Of a stretch of 64,000 nucleotides of DNA, positions 8,338-20,846 are shown in pieces (within the stretch, counting starts at the first letter, position 1; every line of letters starts with the position of its first letter). Location of the stretch: the NCBI RefSeq assembly GCF_029773605.1, contig NZ_CP103807.1, positions 496,001-560,000 on the forward strand. The letters are read 5' to 3'. The stretch is from Actinobacillus genomosp. 2. Lineage in GTDB: Bacteria; Pseudomonadota; Gammaproteobacteria; Enterobacterales; Pasteurellaceae. The position numbers were made by a program, and so were the translations under genes. The notes beneath the pieces are model-generated. The model was not told where the DNA came from and ran no database searches. It saw nothing but the letters and a program-made list of their open reading frames with translations.

Positions 8338-8896
8338 CGAATTTTTACATATATATAAGAGAGGGGGAAGCGTGAGAATCTTATACAGTGGTTTTTTTGG
8401 GGGGAAATCAATTTTATCTTGCTATATCGAACAACGAGCAACAGAAACCGTCCCTTGAACTCAATTTTTACAACCGCAAAATTAAACGAGTTTAGGGAAC
8501 AATACGCGCGCGTACTGCTGACAAAATTCCTACCCTCACACTTTCCCCTAAACTCAAAATCCCACCGCTTGAATATTGTATGAATTATCCGATTTTCGTA
8601 TGAATTGACCGATAAAAGAACCTTATAAAACCTTACACCCAACACCGCCAACATTTAACCAGCCCAATTACGTTCTACGGGTGGGTGTAAGCCGTTGCCT
8701 GATACGTAAGGAACGCCTACTGTATGGGGGAAATCCCCACACAGACACAGGCAAACATTAATAAGTTGTGGTCATATCACCACAACTAAGCCGTTGCAAT
8801 GAATCCTAGCTAAAGAACACTAAGAACCTTATCCGAATATAGATAGGGCTTTTTATTACCGGCGAATTATGGCTATTACGACCACGGTTCGTAGTC

Positions 8897-9338
8897 GTGT
8901 ACATAAGTACACCACAGCAACAACCCTAGAGAGGTATGCCCACTTTTGGACGCACTCTAAATTTGAGGACTCCCTAATACTTTTACCGAAACAGTAAAAC
9001 ATTAACCAAAACAGTAAAAGTAGATTCTGCCTCTAGCGGATTGTGTTCATATACTCCTAATAATTCCCTATTATTTCAGGAATATAACCGGCTCAACATT
9101 GAGTGGTTGCCTCAAATTTGAGGTTCGTATAAATTTTGGACGAAGCTCAACATTGAGCTTCGCAGAAATATTGTACAAATCCAGTTTTTAATTGGCTAAA
9201 TTAACCGGCTCAATATTGAGCTGGTTGCCTCAAATTTGAGGACACCCCCTAATGCTTTTACCGAAACAGTAATCTCTATCACGCCGGTGCAATGAATCCC
9301 TATAATTTCGGGAACTCCCTACTTTTTCGGGATTCATT
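8897..9338. repeat. Block of repeated palindromes at the satellite right end
   Basis: A non-coding block with several repeated modules. A double palindrome CTCAA-ATTGAG plus CCTCAAATTTGAGG occurs at 9085-9122 and again, with small changes, at 9203-9241. The string TTTTACCGAAACAGTAA occurs at 8981-8997 and 9256-9272, each preceded by GAGGAC and a C-rich stretch. Further elements are a GTGTAC/GTACAC hairpin (8897-8912), CTCAACATTGAG inside GAAGCTC/GAGCTTC near 9140-9165, and the inverted repeat AATGAATCCC/GGGATTCATT (9291-9300, 9329-9338). No ORF fits. Possible roles are a second replication site, a packaging site or a structured RNA. Confidence 0.6.
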
Positions 9339-9735
9339 CCGCCAACCATTCTTACGATATGAATTATTGTATGTAAAATATACTAATTTATAGATGACTT
9401 TTTGATTTAGTTATACGTTTGGTTATACGGAATGAATTTGATTTTTCTTAGAGTGTTGTGTTGCAATGCTTTGTGTGGGTTGGTTCAAACTCGGTAGGGG
9501 GACCATTTACCCGTTGCATATTGTCTTTTATTGTCTTAAATCCTTTGTAAATCAACAAGTTATAAGTCTTATATAATCCTTTATTGTCTTTTTTGTTGCT
9601 TATTGTCTATGGTTTTATGATCCCTTGGATGATCCCTTGAATAAAAAGGGAAATTTCAAGGGATCATGATGGATAAAATAACAGGCAAAAAGCATAGATT
9701 TTCCGCTTATTTGCCATTGCATAAGTAACTATTTT
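9339..9735. other. Non-coding right edge of satellite with inverted repeat; attachment site probably near here
   Basis: No gene. A perfect 12-base inverted repeat, ATGATCCCTTGA (9629-9640) and TCAAGGGATCAT (9656-9667), with an extra copy of ATGATCCCTTG at 9617-9627, lies about 70 bases before the second integrase and could be an operator. The att core should lie between the palindrome block and this integrase, but with the other end of the element outside the window it cannot be located. The TTGGTTCAAAC stretch near 9480 recalls a tRNA T-arm, but no tRNA can be folded. Confidence 0.35.
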
Positions 9736-10165
9736 ATGGCAATTAAAAATTACCCTTTAAATGATACCCAAATTAAGAATCTAAAACCTCAGACAAGCGT
9801 TTTTCAAGTGAGCGATGGTAGTAGCGGTCTTCTATTAAGAATTTATCCTAGCGGCGTTAAAAGCTGGATTTTCAGCTATATTCATCCGGTAACGGGGAAG
9901 CGAATCACTAAAAAATCTTTCGGGAAATACCCGGAAATCAGCCTAGCTCAAGCTCGTAAAATTAGAGATGAATTTAAATCTTTATTAGTCCAAGGTATTG
10001 ACCCTTACGAATATAAAGCTAATCAGTTAAAAGCGAAGGAGAAAGAGGAAGAAACGCTGGAAACCTTGGCTTATAAATGGATTGAGTGGAAAGCGGACAA
10101 AGACAAACTCAAAGAAGACACTAAATAGAAAACAATTAGGCGATTATTTATATACATAAAAAATA
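9736..10165 (+). pseudogene. Truncated integrase remnant (DUF4102 N-terminal domain)
   Basis: Residues 1-130 are a clear P4-type integrase N-terminus: the DUF4102 arm-binding domain with DGSSGLLLRIYPSGVKSW, YIHPVTGKRI, FGKYPEISLAQARKIRDE, then the start of the core-binding domain. A TAG at 10126 interrupts it; in the same frame KTIRRLFIYIKN continues for about 13 codons before similarity ends near 10165. There is no catalytic domain. The core-binding piece differs from the integrase at the window start, so it is not simply a copy of it. It probably remains from a second element at the same att site. Confidence 0.8.
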
Positions 10166-10174
10166 CTTTTATTT

Positions 10175-10405
10175 CTACTGACTTAATGTGACCGGTAGTA
10201 TTAAGGTATCAAGCACAAAACTTAGTGGTAAATCAACCACTGCGGGGATGCTTAAGATTCCTCCGTTTTGGATAGCTTTGAAATCTTTGGTGACTCCAGA
10301 GTAAACAGAGTAATCACCTTCAGTTAGGCTGATGATTGTACCGCAGGCGGTCAAATTTTGGCTAAAAATTACAATTGCGATAAATTTTAGAAAGTGTGTC
10401 TTCAT
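10175..10405 (-). CDS. YceK/YidQ-like small lipoprotein
   Basis: 76 residues with a lipoprotein signal peptide (MKTHFLKFIAIVIFSQNLTAC, acylated Cys at 21), then GTIISLTEGDYSVYSGVTKD and a hydrophobic segment IPAVVDLPLSFVLDTLILPVT, which is the usual YceK/YidQ (DUF1375) pattern. Function in the envelope is unknown. Start taken at the ATG at 10405, which has GAGGAA about 5 bases upstream; the in-frame start four codons earlier would consume the ribosome site. Confidence 0.8.
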   Translation of the reverse strand: MKTHFLKFIAIVIFSQNLTACGTIISLTEGDYSVYSGVTKDFKAIQNGGILSIPAVVDLPLSFVLDTLILPVTLSQ

Positions 10406-10495
10406 ATAGTTCCTCAAATTCTTGATTATTCTAGCCTAAATTTCACAAATTCCCACCCAATAGACTAAATTTTCAGTTAGAATATTTAACTTTAA

Positions 10496-11602
<1,107 letters not shown>

Positions 11603-11626
11603 AATAGCAGATTATTTTGCATAAAC

Positions 11627-11682
11627 AAGTGGTCGAAATTTGAAGAATTTTTGCAAGTTTTTTTCAAATTTCGACCGCTTTT
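11627..11682 (+). terminator. Terminator built from paired uptake-signal sequences
   Basis: AAGTGGTCGAAATTTGAA (11627-11644) pairs with TTCAAATTTCGACCGCTT (11663-11680), followed by TT. The arms are inverted DNA-uptake-signal cores, a common terminator design in Pasteurellaceae. Serves leuB and, in reverse, msrB. Confidence 0.75.
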
Positions 11683-11725
11683 ATTATGTTTAATGTATTA
11701 AATGATATTTAATTTATAAAATTAA

Positions 11726-12121
11726 TTAACCATCAATTTCTTCGCCGGTTTTATCCCATTTAAAGTTGAGGGCGATAGAGTTTAAGCAGAAACGTAAACC
11801 TGTCGGCGGAGGCCCATCATTAAATACGTGACCCATATGCGAATCGCAGTTGCCACAACGAATTTCAGTACGATGGCGACCTAAACTATAATCGTCTAAA
11901 TAACGTAATGCATCGTCTGAAACGGCTTCATAGAAACTCGGCCAGCCACAACCGGCATCAAATTTAGTATCGGAACGGAATAGTGCATTGTGGCAACGAG
12001 CACAACGGTAGGTTCCAATACGTTCCTCATGTAAGAATTTACCAGTAAATGGCATTTCTGTCCCATGATTAATCAGAATCTCAATTTGTTCTTCCGTTAG
12101 TTCATCAATATCTTTAATCAT
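11726..12121 (-). CDS. msrB: Peptide-methionine (R)-S-oxide reductase
   Basis: 131 residues, stand-alone MsrB. Reduces methionine-R-sulfoxide in proteins. Two CxxC zinc pairs are visible (CARCHNA, CGNCDSHMGH) along with the substrate block CGWPSFYEA and the catalytic Cys in LRFCLNSIAL. The ATG at 12121 is used because TAGGAG lies 6 bases upstream; the in-frame GTG at 12127 overlaps that site. Confidence 0.96.
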   Translation of the reverse strand: MIKDIDELTEEQIEILINHGTEMPFTGKFLHEERIGTYRCARCHNALFRSDTKFDAGCGWPSFYEAVSDDALRYLDDYSLGRHRTEIRCGNCDSHMGHVFNDGPPPTGLRFCLNSIALNFKWDKTGEEIDG

Positions 12122-12195
12122 TTTCACTCCTAAGATAGAAATTTCTCTCCAATTCTACAGTTTTTTTACCACTTTAGCGTTACAAATTTTAAAAT

Positions 12196-12211
12196 TTTGA
12201 CATAGATCACA
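12196..12211. promoter_or_regulatory. CRP/FNR-like site upstream of gapA
   Basis: TTTGACATAGATCACA. The right half matches the CRP half-site TCACA exactly and the left half TTTGA is one base off TGTGA; the inner TTGAC-N4-ATCAC also resembles an FNR box. Lies about 75 bases before the likely gapA -10. Confidence 0.5.
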
Positions 12212-12248
12212 AAAAATTTATCTGTTATATTGGTTTCGGTTCTTTTAG

Positions 12249-12279
12249 TTGTAAGTCATACTGGAGTATGTGCTATAAT
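12249..12279 (+). promoter_or_regulatory. Probable gapA promoter
   Basis: A perfect -10 TATAAT at 12274-12279 with a weak -35 TTGTAA at 12249-12254 (19-base spacer). A small palindrome CATACTGGAGTATG lies in the spacer. Confidence 0.55.
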
Positions 12280-12332
12280 CCGTACACTTCTTAAAAGTAT
12301 TAGAAGAACAGTTTTGTTTAACTTTAATATAG

Positions 12333-13349
<1,017 letters not shown>

Positions 13350-13371
13350 TTTTTAAATAAGTTTTATCTTA

Positions 13372-13400
13372 AACGCCATTCATTTTGAATGGCGTTTTTT
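13372..13400 (+). terminator. gapA intrinsic terminator
   Basis: AACGCCATTC, loop ATTTT, GAATGGCGTT followed by TTTTT. Confidence 0.9.
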
Positions 13401-13532
13401 TGTTTTAAAATTTCTTAATATAAAAACCTCGATATTTTTTGTTTATTAAAATTATTCATTGAAGTATAGGGGGCTTTTTTGTTATATTTAGTCGTAATTT
13501 TTTGCTCCGTGGTGAGCATTATTTTTTTATAG

Positions 13533-14618
<1,086 letters not shown>

Positions 14619-14640
14619 TTCTCCATTTTATTGATATAAA

Positions 14641-14684
14641 TAATAATGGGTAATGGCATACAATATGTCCATTATCCATTATTT
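14641..14684 (+). terminator. Hairpin between mreB and mreC (partial terminator/attenuator)
   Basis: AATAATGG-TAATGG pairs with CCATTA-CCATTATT around a CATACAATATG centre, followed by TTTTC. A long imperfect stem inside the mre operon could lower mreC/mreD expression relative to mreB (inference). Confidence 0.5.
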
Positions 14685-14726
14685 TCTTATCGGTCCCCAG
14701 TCATTTACCTATCAAAATAGTAAACA

Positions 14727-15776
14727 ATGAAACCAATTTTTGCTAAAGCCCCATCATTAGGTGTACGCCTATTTCTTGCTATTGTTATTTCTATCACACT
14801 CATTGCTTTTGATGGTAGAAGTTCTGCGATTATTCAATTCCGTAATATGCTTGAAACGGCGATTAGCGGTTTATATTACTTTGCAAATACTCCCCGTTCC
14901 GTCTTAGATGGCGTCAGTAACAATTTTATTGATAATAATAAATTACAACTGGAAAACCGTGTTTTAAAAGAGCAGTTACGTGAAAAAAATGCTGATTTAT
15001 TGCTGTTAGATCAACTTAAAGTGGAAAATCAACGTTTACGATTATTATTGAGTTCTCCGTTGCGTCAAGATGAGTACAAAAAGATTGGTGAAGTTTTAAC
15101 GGCAGAAATGGATGCATATCGTCAACAGGTAATTATCAATCGAGGTAAGAATGACGGAGCTTTTGTCGGGCAGCCGATTATTGATGAGCGCGGTGTGGTA
15201 GGGCAAGTTATCTCTGTAGGAGAAAACAGTAGCCGAGTATTATTGATTACCGATGTTACGCATGCGGTGCCAATTCAAGTGCTTCGGAATGATGTTCGAG
15301 GTATCGCAAACGGAACAGGGCATAATGACGAAATTTTCATCGATAATTTACCTCGTTCGGTTGATGTGGTGAAAGGCGATGTTTTAGTGACTTCCGGCTT
15401 AGGTGGACGTTTTCCGGAAGGCTATCCGGTCGCTATTGTTGAAGCGGTCACAAATGATACGCAAAGCCAATTTGCTCGTATTATTGCACGGCCGTTAGCC
15501 TCATTTGATCGCTTAAGATATTTACTTCTATTATGGCCAACTTCGGAAGAGCTTCGTAAGGCACAGAGTTTGTCGCCTCAACAAGTTCGTGATGTGGTTG
15601 AAGAACGTCGTAATAGTTTGAATCCTCTTGATCGTTTAAAAGAGAAGAAAAAAGAAGAGGTTAAAGAAGATACTAAAGAAGAAATACTTGAGAATACGGA
15701 TGAGCCGATTAATCCTGCAACTCAGCCGGAAACGGACAGTGATGAGCATCATCATACAGAACAAGGAGCAGAGTAA
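14727..15776 (+). CDS. mreC: Rod-shape-determining protein MreC
   Basis: 349 residues: a short cytoplasmic start, one membrane segment (LGVRLFLAIVISITLIAF), a periplasmic coiled coil (about residues 70-105, LENRVLKEQLREKNADLL) and the beta-domain (VGQPIIDERGVVGQVI, DVLVTSGLGGRFPEGYP). The C-terminal tail is long, Lys/Glu-rich and ends with a His-rich EHHHTEQ. Links MreB to the wall-synthesis complex. Its stop overlaps the mreD start by one base. Confidence 0.96.
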   Translation: MKPIFAKAPSLGVRLFLAIVISITLIAFDGRSSAIIQFRNMLETAISGLYYFANTPRSVLDGVSNNFIDNNKLQLENRVLKEQLREKNADLLLLDQLKVENQRLRLLLSSPLRQDEYKKIGEVLTAEMDAYRQQVIINRGKNDGAFVGQPIIDERGVVGQVISVGENSSRVLLITDVTHAVPIQVLRNDVRGIANGTGHNDEIFIDNLPRSVDVVKGDVLVTSGLGGRFPEGYPVAIVEAVTNDTQSQFARIIARPLASFDRLRYLLLLWPTSEELRKAQSLSPQQVRDVVEERRNSLNPLDRLKEKKKEEVKEDTKEEILENTDEPINPATQPETDSDEHHHTEQGAE

Positions 15777-16264
15777 TGCGAACAAATCCACTTTTTCAGA
15801 TTTTGGTATTATTATTTATTTTCACGGTTGCATTTGTTTTGGAAATAATGCCTTGGCCGGTAGGGTTACAAGGGTTACGCCCAACTTGGGTTGTGTTGGT
15901 GTTGATTTATTGGGCATTGGCATTACCGAATAAAATTAGTGTCGGTACAGCATTCTTAGCTGGTATTGTGTGGGATCTTATTTTAGGTTCAATTTTAGGG
16001 ATTCATGCATTAGTTTTATCCGTTGCTATTTATTTTGTGGCAAAACATCATTTAATTTTGCGTAATTTATCGCTCTGGTTACAAGCCATTTTAGTGATGT
16101 TGTATATTATTGTAATCCGTTTCTTAATTTTCTTTGTTGAATTGGTTTTACATAGTGCGGAATTTAATTCGCAAGAAATTCTCGGTGCTGTTATTAGCGG
16201 TATTCTATGGCCTTGGATTTTTTTATTGATGCGTCAAATTCGTCGTCAATTAAGATTACGTTAA
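15776..16264 (+). CDS. mreD: Rod-shape-determining protein MreD
   Basis: 162-residue inner-membrane protein with about five hydrophobic segments and the family motif MPWPVGLQGLRPTWVVLVLIYW. The ATG shares a base with the mreC stop (TAATG), so translation is coupled. Works with MreB/MreC in elongasome assembly. Confidence 0.95.
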   Translation: MRTNPLFQILVLLFIFTVAFVLEIMPWPVGLQGLRPTWVVLVLIYWALALPNKISVGTAFLAGIVWDLILGSILGIHALVLSVAIYFVAKHHLILRNLSLWLQAILVMLYIIVIRFLIFFVELVLHSAEFNSQEILGAVISGILWPWIFLLMRQIRRQLRLR

Positions 16265-16267
16265 ACT

Positions 16268-17608
16268 ATGAATAGCTTATCTTTTGATTTCTCGTCAGAT
16301 TTCCAACCCTTACCTGCTAGAATGCGTCCTCGTACTCTAGCAGAGTATGTCGGACAATCTCATCTTATTGGTGAAGGTAAACCGTTACGCCGAGCGATTG
16401 AAGCCGGACATTCTCATTCAATGATCTTTTGGGGACCGCCCGGTACAGGTAAAACGACTCTCGCTGAAATTGTTGCTCATCATTTTGATGCTGAAGTAGA
16501 ACGCCTTTCGGCGGTAACAAGCGGTGTGAAAGAAATCCGTGAAGCGATTGAACGAGCAAAATTAAATCGTCAAACCGGTAGACGGACTTTACTCTTTGTG
16601 GATGAAGTCCATCGTTTTAATAAAAGTCAGCAAGATGCTTTTTTACCTCATATTGAAGACGGCACGATAATTTTCATCGGTGCGACAACTGAAAACCCAT
16701 CCTTTGAACTGAACAATGCGTTACTTTCCCGAACGAGAATCTATATTCTTAAGCCTTTGCAAGCAGTCGAAATTTGTCAAGTTTTAACCACTGCATTACA
16801 AGATAAAGAACGTGGTCTTGGTACAGAAAATTATCATATCGAAGATAATGTGATTGAATTACTTGCTGATTATGTTAATGGTGATGCACGTTTTGCATTG
16901 AATTGCTTAGAGCTGATGAGCGATATGGCAATAGATTCCGCACAAGGAAAATTACTGAATAAAGATTTACTTGTTGAAGTTTTAGGGGAACGTCAAGCTC
17001 GCTTTGATAAAGGTGGTGACCGCTATTATGATCTTATCTCGGCATTACATAAGTCTGTTCGAGGTTCTTCTCCAGATGGTGCACTTTATTGGTATGCACG
17101 TATTTTAACAGCCGGTGGTGATCCGCTTTATGTCGCTCGTAGATTATTAGCTATTGCATCGGAAGATATTGGTAATGCGGATCCTAGAGCAATGCAAATT
17201 GCACTCAATGCTTGGGATTGTTATACCCGTGTCGGAGCTTATGAAGGGGAGCGTGCGATAGCACAAGCGGTCATTTATTTGGCGGTAGCACCTAAAAGTA
17301 ATGCGGTATATAACGCATTTAATCAAGCAAAACAGTTAGCCAAAGAAGCTAAAGATTATGATGTTCCTGAGCATTTACGCAATGCTCCGACCAAGTTAAT
17401 GAAATCTTTAGGCTATGGTGAAGAATATCGTTATGCTCATCTTGAACCGAATGCTTACGCAGCAGGCGAGAATTATTTTCCTCCAGAATTGAAGGATACG
17501 GTTTTTTATCAGCCAACCGAAAGAGGAATGGAAAAACAGATTAAAGAGAAAATGCAATGGCTGAAATCACAAGATGCAGCCAGTGCAGTACAACGTTACA
17601 AGCGGTGA
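16268..17608 (+). CDS. rarA: Replication-associated recombination protein A (AAA+ ATPase)
   Basis: 446 residues, the usual MgsA/RarA length. Related to clamp loaders; acts at stalled forks. Visible: [20 protein letters not shown], Walker [13 protein letters not shown], Walker [16 protein letters not shown], sensor 1 [13 protein letters not shown], then the C-terminal tetramerisation region with [20 protein letters not shown] and the [19 protein letters not shown] motif. Three bases separate it from mreD. Confidence 0.96.
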   Translation: MNSLSFDFSSDFQPLPARMRPRTLAEYVGQSHLIGEGKPLRRAIEAGHSHSMIFWGPPGTGKTTLAEIVAHHFDAEVERLSAVTSGVKEIREAIERAKLNRQTGRRTLLFVDEVHRFNKSQQDAFLPHIEDGTIIFIGATTENPSFELNNALLSRTRIYILKPLQAVEICQVLTTALQDKERGLGTENYHIEDNVIELLADYVNGDARFALNCLELMSDMAIDSAQGKLLNKDLLVEVLGERQARFDKGGDRYYDLISALHKSVRGSSPDGALYWYARILTAGGDPLYVARRLLAIASEDIGNADPRAMQIALNAWDCYTRVGAYEGERAIAQAVIYLAVAPKSNAVYNAFNQAKQLAKEAKDYDVPEHLRNAPTKLMKSLGYGEEYRYAHLEPNAYAAGENYFPPELKDTVFYQPTERGMEKQIKEKMQWLKSQDAASAVQRYKR

Positions 17609-17679
17609 TATTTTCGCGAATTTTGCAAAAAACGGACCGCTTGTATTAGAGAAATATCACGTTTGGAATAAACAAAGAT

Positions 17680-18465
17680 ATGTTTGAAATTTTATTTCCG
17701 GCTTGGTTAGCCGGGCTATTATTGGTATTCATTACCGCACCGCTCGGTGCTTTTGTGGTATGGCGTAAAATGGCATATTTTGGCGATACCCTTTCACATT
17801 CTGCCTTACTCGGCGTAGCCTTAGGGATTTTTCTACAAATTGATCCTTATATTGCCGTGATTATTATGACATTAATTTTGGCAATGCTTTTGGTTTGGTT
17901 GGAACATAAAACCAGTTATTCACTGGATACTGTCTTAGGCATTATTGCTCATTGTAGCCTTTCGCTGGGTGTGATTACAATTAGTTTACTGGACAATGTA
18001 AGAGTAGATCTGATGTCCTATTTATTTGGTGATCTATTGGCGATTGATTTTAATGATGTCGTATTTATTGGTATCGGCACATTATTTATTGGTGGCATAC
18101 TGGCTTTTTTCTGGAAGAACTTACTTTCAATAACGATTAGTCCGGAATTAGCTCAAATTGAAGGGCTAAATGTTGCACGTTTACGCTTATTACTGATGTT
18201 ATTGACTGCTTTGACGATTGCGTTAAGTATGAAATTTGTTGGTGCATTGATCATTACATCTTTGCTGATTATTCCTTCTGCAATAGCTCGTCGTTTTTCT
18301 CGAACGCCGGAAGCGATGGTAGGTTATGCTATTTTCTTTAGCATTTTAGCTGTGAGCGGTGGGTTATTATTCTCAGCTTGGAAGGATACGCCGGCAGGAC
18401 CTTCGGTGGTTGTATGTGCTGGCACTATTTTCTTATTTTCTCTCTGTAGAAAAGAAAGTGTATAG
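17680..18465 (+). CDS. znuB: Zinc ABC transporter permease ZnuB
   Basis: 261 residues, ABC-3 family permease with about eight membrane segments and the family run VWRKMAYFGDTLSHSALLGV. Transports zinc with ZnuA and ZnuC; neither partner gene is adjacent here, so the set is dispersed, as in other Pasteurellaceae. An uptake-signal sequence lies in the gap after rarA. Confidence 0.92.
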   Translation: MFEILFPAWLAGLLLVFITAPLGAFVVWRKMAYFGDTLSHSALLGVALGIFLQIDPYIAVIIMTLILAMLLVWLEHKTSYSLDTVLGIIAHCSLSLGVITISLLDNVRVDLMSYLFGDLLAIDFNDVVFIGIGTLFIGGILAFFWKNLLSITISPELAQIEGLNVARLRLLLMLLTALTIALSMKFVGALIITSLLIIPSAIARRFSRTPEAMVGYAIFFSILAVSGGLLFSAWKDTPAGPSVVVCAGTIFLFSLCRKESV

Positions 18466-18645
18466 TTAATGCTGGTATCGATGGGAAAATATATTATTAT
18501 ATAGACATAAATAATGACTATAAGCTATAAAATTTTTGATCTAGTTCTATTGAATTATTTATAAGATTTGTGAAAATAGCTTTAGTGATAGCCGAAAGGT
18601 TAATTTTTAATAATTTTCAACTTTATCTAACAAAGAATAAAATTT

Positions 18646-19443
18646 ATGTGTCAATTACTCGGAATGAATTGCAATACCCCAACGGACATTACCTTCTCCT
18701 TTGAGGGATTTCGTCGCCGTGCAGGCTTAACTGATCAACATACTGATGGTTTTGGCATTGCATTTTTTGAAGGTAAAGGTGTGCGTATTTTTCGAGATAA
18801 CCGTCCGGGTGCTTCATCTCCAATGGCGGACTTAGTCAGCCAATATCGTATTAAATCATTTAATGTTATTGCTCATATTCGTAAAGCAACAAGAGGTGAT
18901 ATTAATTTAGAAAATACGCATCCATTTATTCGAGAATTATGGGGTGAAAACTGGGTTTTTGCTCATAATGGCACGGTTGAAGGGGTCGGTGTTTGTGAAG
19001 AATGTCATTATCAACCGATTGGTTCGACTGATTCGGAAGCTGCATTTTGTTGCTTAGTTTCCCAATTAAGAGAACGTTTTCTCAAAAAACCGAGCGAGAA
19101 AGAAATTTTCGATGCAGTAGTTGAGATTACGTCAGAAATGGCCACTCACGGCGTATTCAATTTTATTCTTTCTAATGGTCACTGGATGATCGCTCGTTGT
19201 TCAACGAATTTATATTATGTGACGCGAAAAGCACCGTTTAGTACCGCTTTACGTGATGACGATGTCGAAATTGATTTTAGTAAATACACAACGCCTAATG
19301 ATAAAGTCACGATTATTACCACTCAACCACTCACTAAAAATGAACAATGGGTAAAAATGCAAAATGGTGGTTATGTCTTTTTCAAAAACGGTGATTTAAT
19401 TGAAGAAATTAAAGGTACTTTACCCGTTCAGACCCATGTTTAG
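18646..19443 (+). CDS. yafJ: Class II glutamine amidotransferase (YafJ)
   Basis: 265 residues. An Ntn-type amidotransferase: the nucleophile Cys is residue 2 (MCQLLGMN), followed by the HTDGFGIAFFEGKGVRIF block, VIAHIRKATRG and WVFAHNGTVEG, which form the glutamine-binding pocket. The physiological acceptor is unknown. Length matches the family. Confidence 0.92.
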   Translation: MCQLLGMNCNTPTDITFSFEGFRRRAGLTDQHTDGFGIAFFEGKGVRIFRDNRPGASSPMADLVSQYRIKSFNVIAHIRKATRGDINLENTHPFIRELWGENWVFAHNGTVEGVGVCEECHYQPIGSTDSEAAFCCLVSQLRERFLKKPSEKEIFDAVVEITSEMATHGVFNFILSNGHWMIARCSTNLYYVTRKAPFSTALRDDDVEIDFSKYTTPNDKVTIITTQPLTKNEQWVKMQNGGYVFFKNGDLIEEIKGTLPVQTHV

Positions 19444-19463
19444 GGTCAATAGTATGTAGAATG

Positions 19464-19490
19464 AAAGGTCGCAATATCAAGTGACCTTTT
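19464..19490. terminator. Hairpin between yafJ and metX
   Basis: AAAGGTC and GACCTTTT flank a 12-base loop. It sits between convergent genes and can serve yafJ; the reverse strand has no strong T-run. Confidence 0.5.
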
Positions 19491-19517
19491 ATGTTTTAGA
19501 TTTGGTTAAAACTTGTT

Positions 19518-20588
19518 TTAGCTTTTTAACCCTTTTCTGATCATTGGCTCAAAGAAATCATAATCAACCAGAAAGGCATCGTGTCCGAAATTAGAATGAA
19601 ATTCATAGTAATCCACTTTTACGCCGGCACTTTCTAATCGTTGTTTACTTTTTTGTACGTCAATTTGTTTGAATAATTGATCGCTAGTTACCGCCACTAA
19701 GGTATAATTCGCTTTAATACGCTGTAAGGCTTCTTGTTCATTTGCGTAGCCAAGTGCAGGATCATATAGATCCAATGCTCTTAATAAACGTAAATAGCTG
19801 TTAGCATCAAAACGATCGAGAAATTTCATACCTTGATAACTTAAATAGGATTCGACTTGGAAATAATCTCCCCAAATCTCACTTTGTTGCTTCATTTCTC
19901 TTCCAAATGCTCGTGCCAGTTGTACATCTGTTCGGTAAGTGAGCATCCCTAACATTCGTGCTATTTTTAAGCCATTATCCGGCGGTGTTCCGTCATAATA
20001 ATCACCATGATTAAAATGTGGGTCATTAATAATTGCTTGACGCATAACGTGGTTGAATCCGATGGCTTCAGCACTAAATGTTAGTGAAGAACAAAGATTA
20101 ACGATATTATCGACAAAATCAGGATAACTAATGCCCCATTGGGTTGCTTGCATTCCTCCGAAAGAACCACCGACTACGGCATGTAAATGAGAAATATCTA
20201 ATGTATCAAGTAAGGCTTTTTGTACTTGAACAATATCTTGTACAGTAATGACTGGGAATTGACTGCCATATGGCTTACCAGTGCTAGGCGAGATGGAAGA
20301 TGGGCCTGTTGTTCCTTTACAGCCACCTAAAACATTTGAACAGATAAAAAAGTAACGTTTAGTATCAAAGGCAAGCCCTTCCCCTATAAAATCTTGCCAC
20401 CAACCTTGCTCCGGTGAATTTTTATAAGGTTCCGCATCACCGGTTAGGGCATGACAAATAAGTACGACATTGCTTTTATCCTCATTTAGTGTACCGTAAG
20501 TTTGGTAAGCCACTTCAATAGGAGATATTTCACCTCCAAGTGCAAGTGTTAGAGGTTGTTCTTTAAAAAGAGTCATACTATATGCCAT
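19518..20588 (-). CDS. metX: Homoserine O-acetyltransferase
   Basis: 356 residues, alpha/beta-hydrolase fold. Acetylates homoserine from acetyl-CoA in methionine synthesis. Visible: [18 protein letters not shown]-type nucleophile elbow [26 protein letters not shown] with the catalytic Asp, and [13 protein letters not shown] with the catalytic His. MetJ boxes lie in front of it (20650-20730). Confidence 0.96.
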   Translation of the reverse strand: MAYSMTLFKEQPLTLALGGEISPIEVAYQTYGTLNEDKSNVVLICHALTGDAEPYKNSPEQGWWQDFIGEGLAFDTKRYFFICSNVLGGCKGTTGPSSISPSTGKPYGSQFPVITVQDIVQVQKALLDTLDISHLHAVVGGSFGGMQATQWGISYPDFVDNIVNLCSSLTFSAEAIGFNHVMRQAIINDPHFNHGDYYDGTPPDNGLKIARMLGMLTYRTDVQLARAFGREMKQQSEIWGDYFQVESYLSYQGMKFLDRFDANSYLRLLRALDLYDPALGYANEQEALQRIKANYTLVAVTSDQLFKQIDVQKSKQRLESAGVKVDYYEFHSNFGHDAFLVDYDFFEPMIRKGLKS

Positions 20589-20649
20589 CGTTTGTCCTAG
20601 ATTTGCAAAATTTTATAAAAAATAAACCGCTTTATCTTTTTATGTGTAT

Positions 20650-20730
20650 AGACGTCTAAACGCCTAAAAATATGTATAAAGTAATCGCCTAGAGAGCCTT
20701 TGTCAAGAAAATTTAGCCGTCTAAACGTCT
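20650..20730. promoter_or_regulatory. Two MetJ-box pairs in front of metX
   Basis: MetJ binds tandem 8-base AGACGTCT boxes. Here AGACGTCT (20650-20657) is followed by an AACGCCT box, and 50 bases on AGCCGTCT (20715-20722) is followed directly by AAACGTCT (20723-20730). They lie between metX and the divergent sanA, so methionine repression of metX is expected. Confidence 0.85.
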
Positions 20731-20846
20731 AGAATTCTGGCTGTTAAGTTAGGCTTGCAATTTTCATTGGCTCAGTTATGCTAGCTAAGTTGAACATTTG
20801 CTCAAATGTATAGTCTATATACGACAGCCTTATCATACGGAATAAT

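Noticed and set aside
8214-8654. 146-codon minus-strand ORF over the iteron region
   Set aside because: Its C-terminal part is just the translation of the TTGGACTA repeats and poly-A runs; no ribosome site and no domain.
9470-9510. TTGGTTCAAACTCGG resembling a tRNA T-arm, as a possible att site
   Set aside because: The flanking bases do not form a proper T-stem or acceptor stem and no anticodon arm is found upstream, so no tRNA or tRNA fragment is called.
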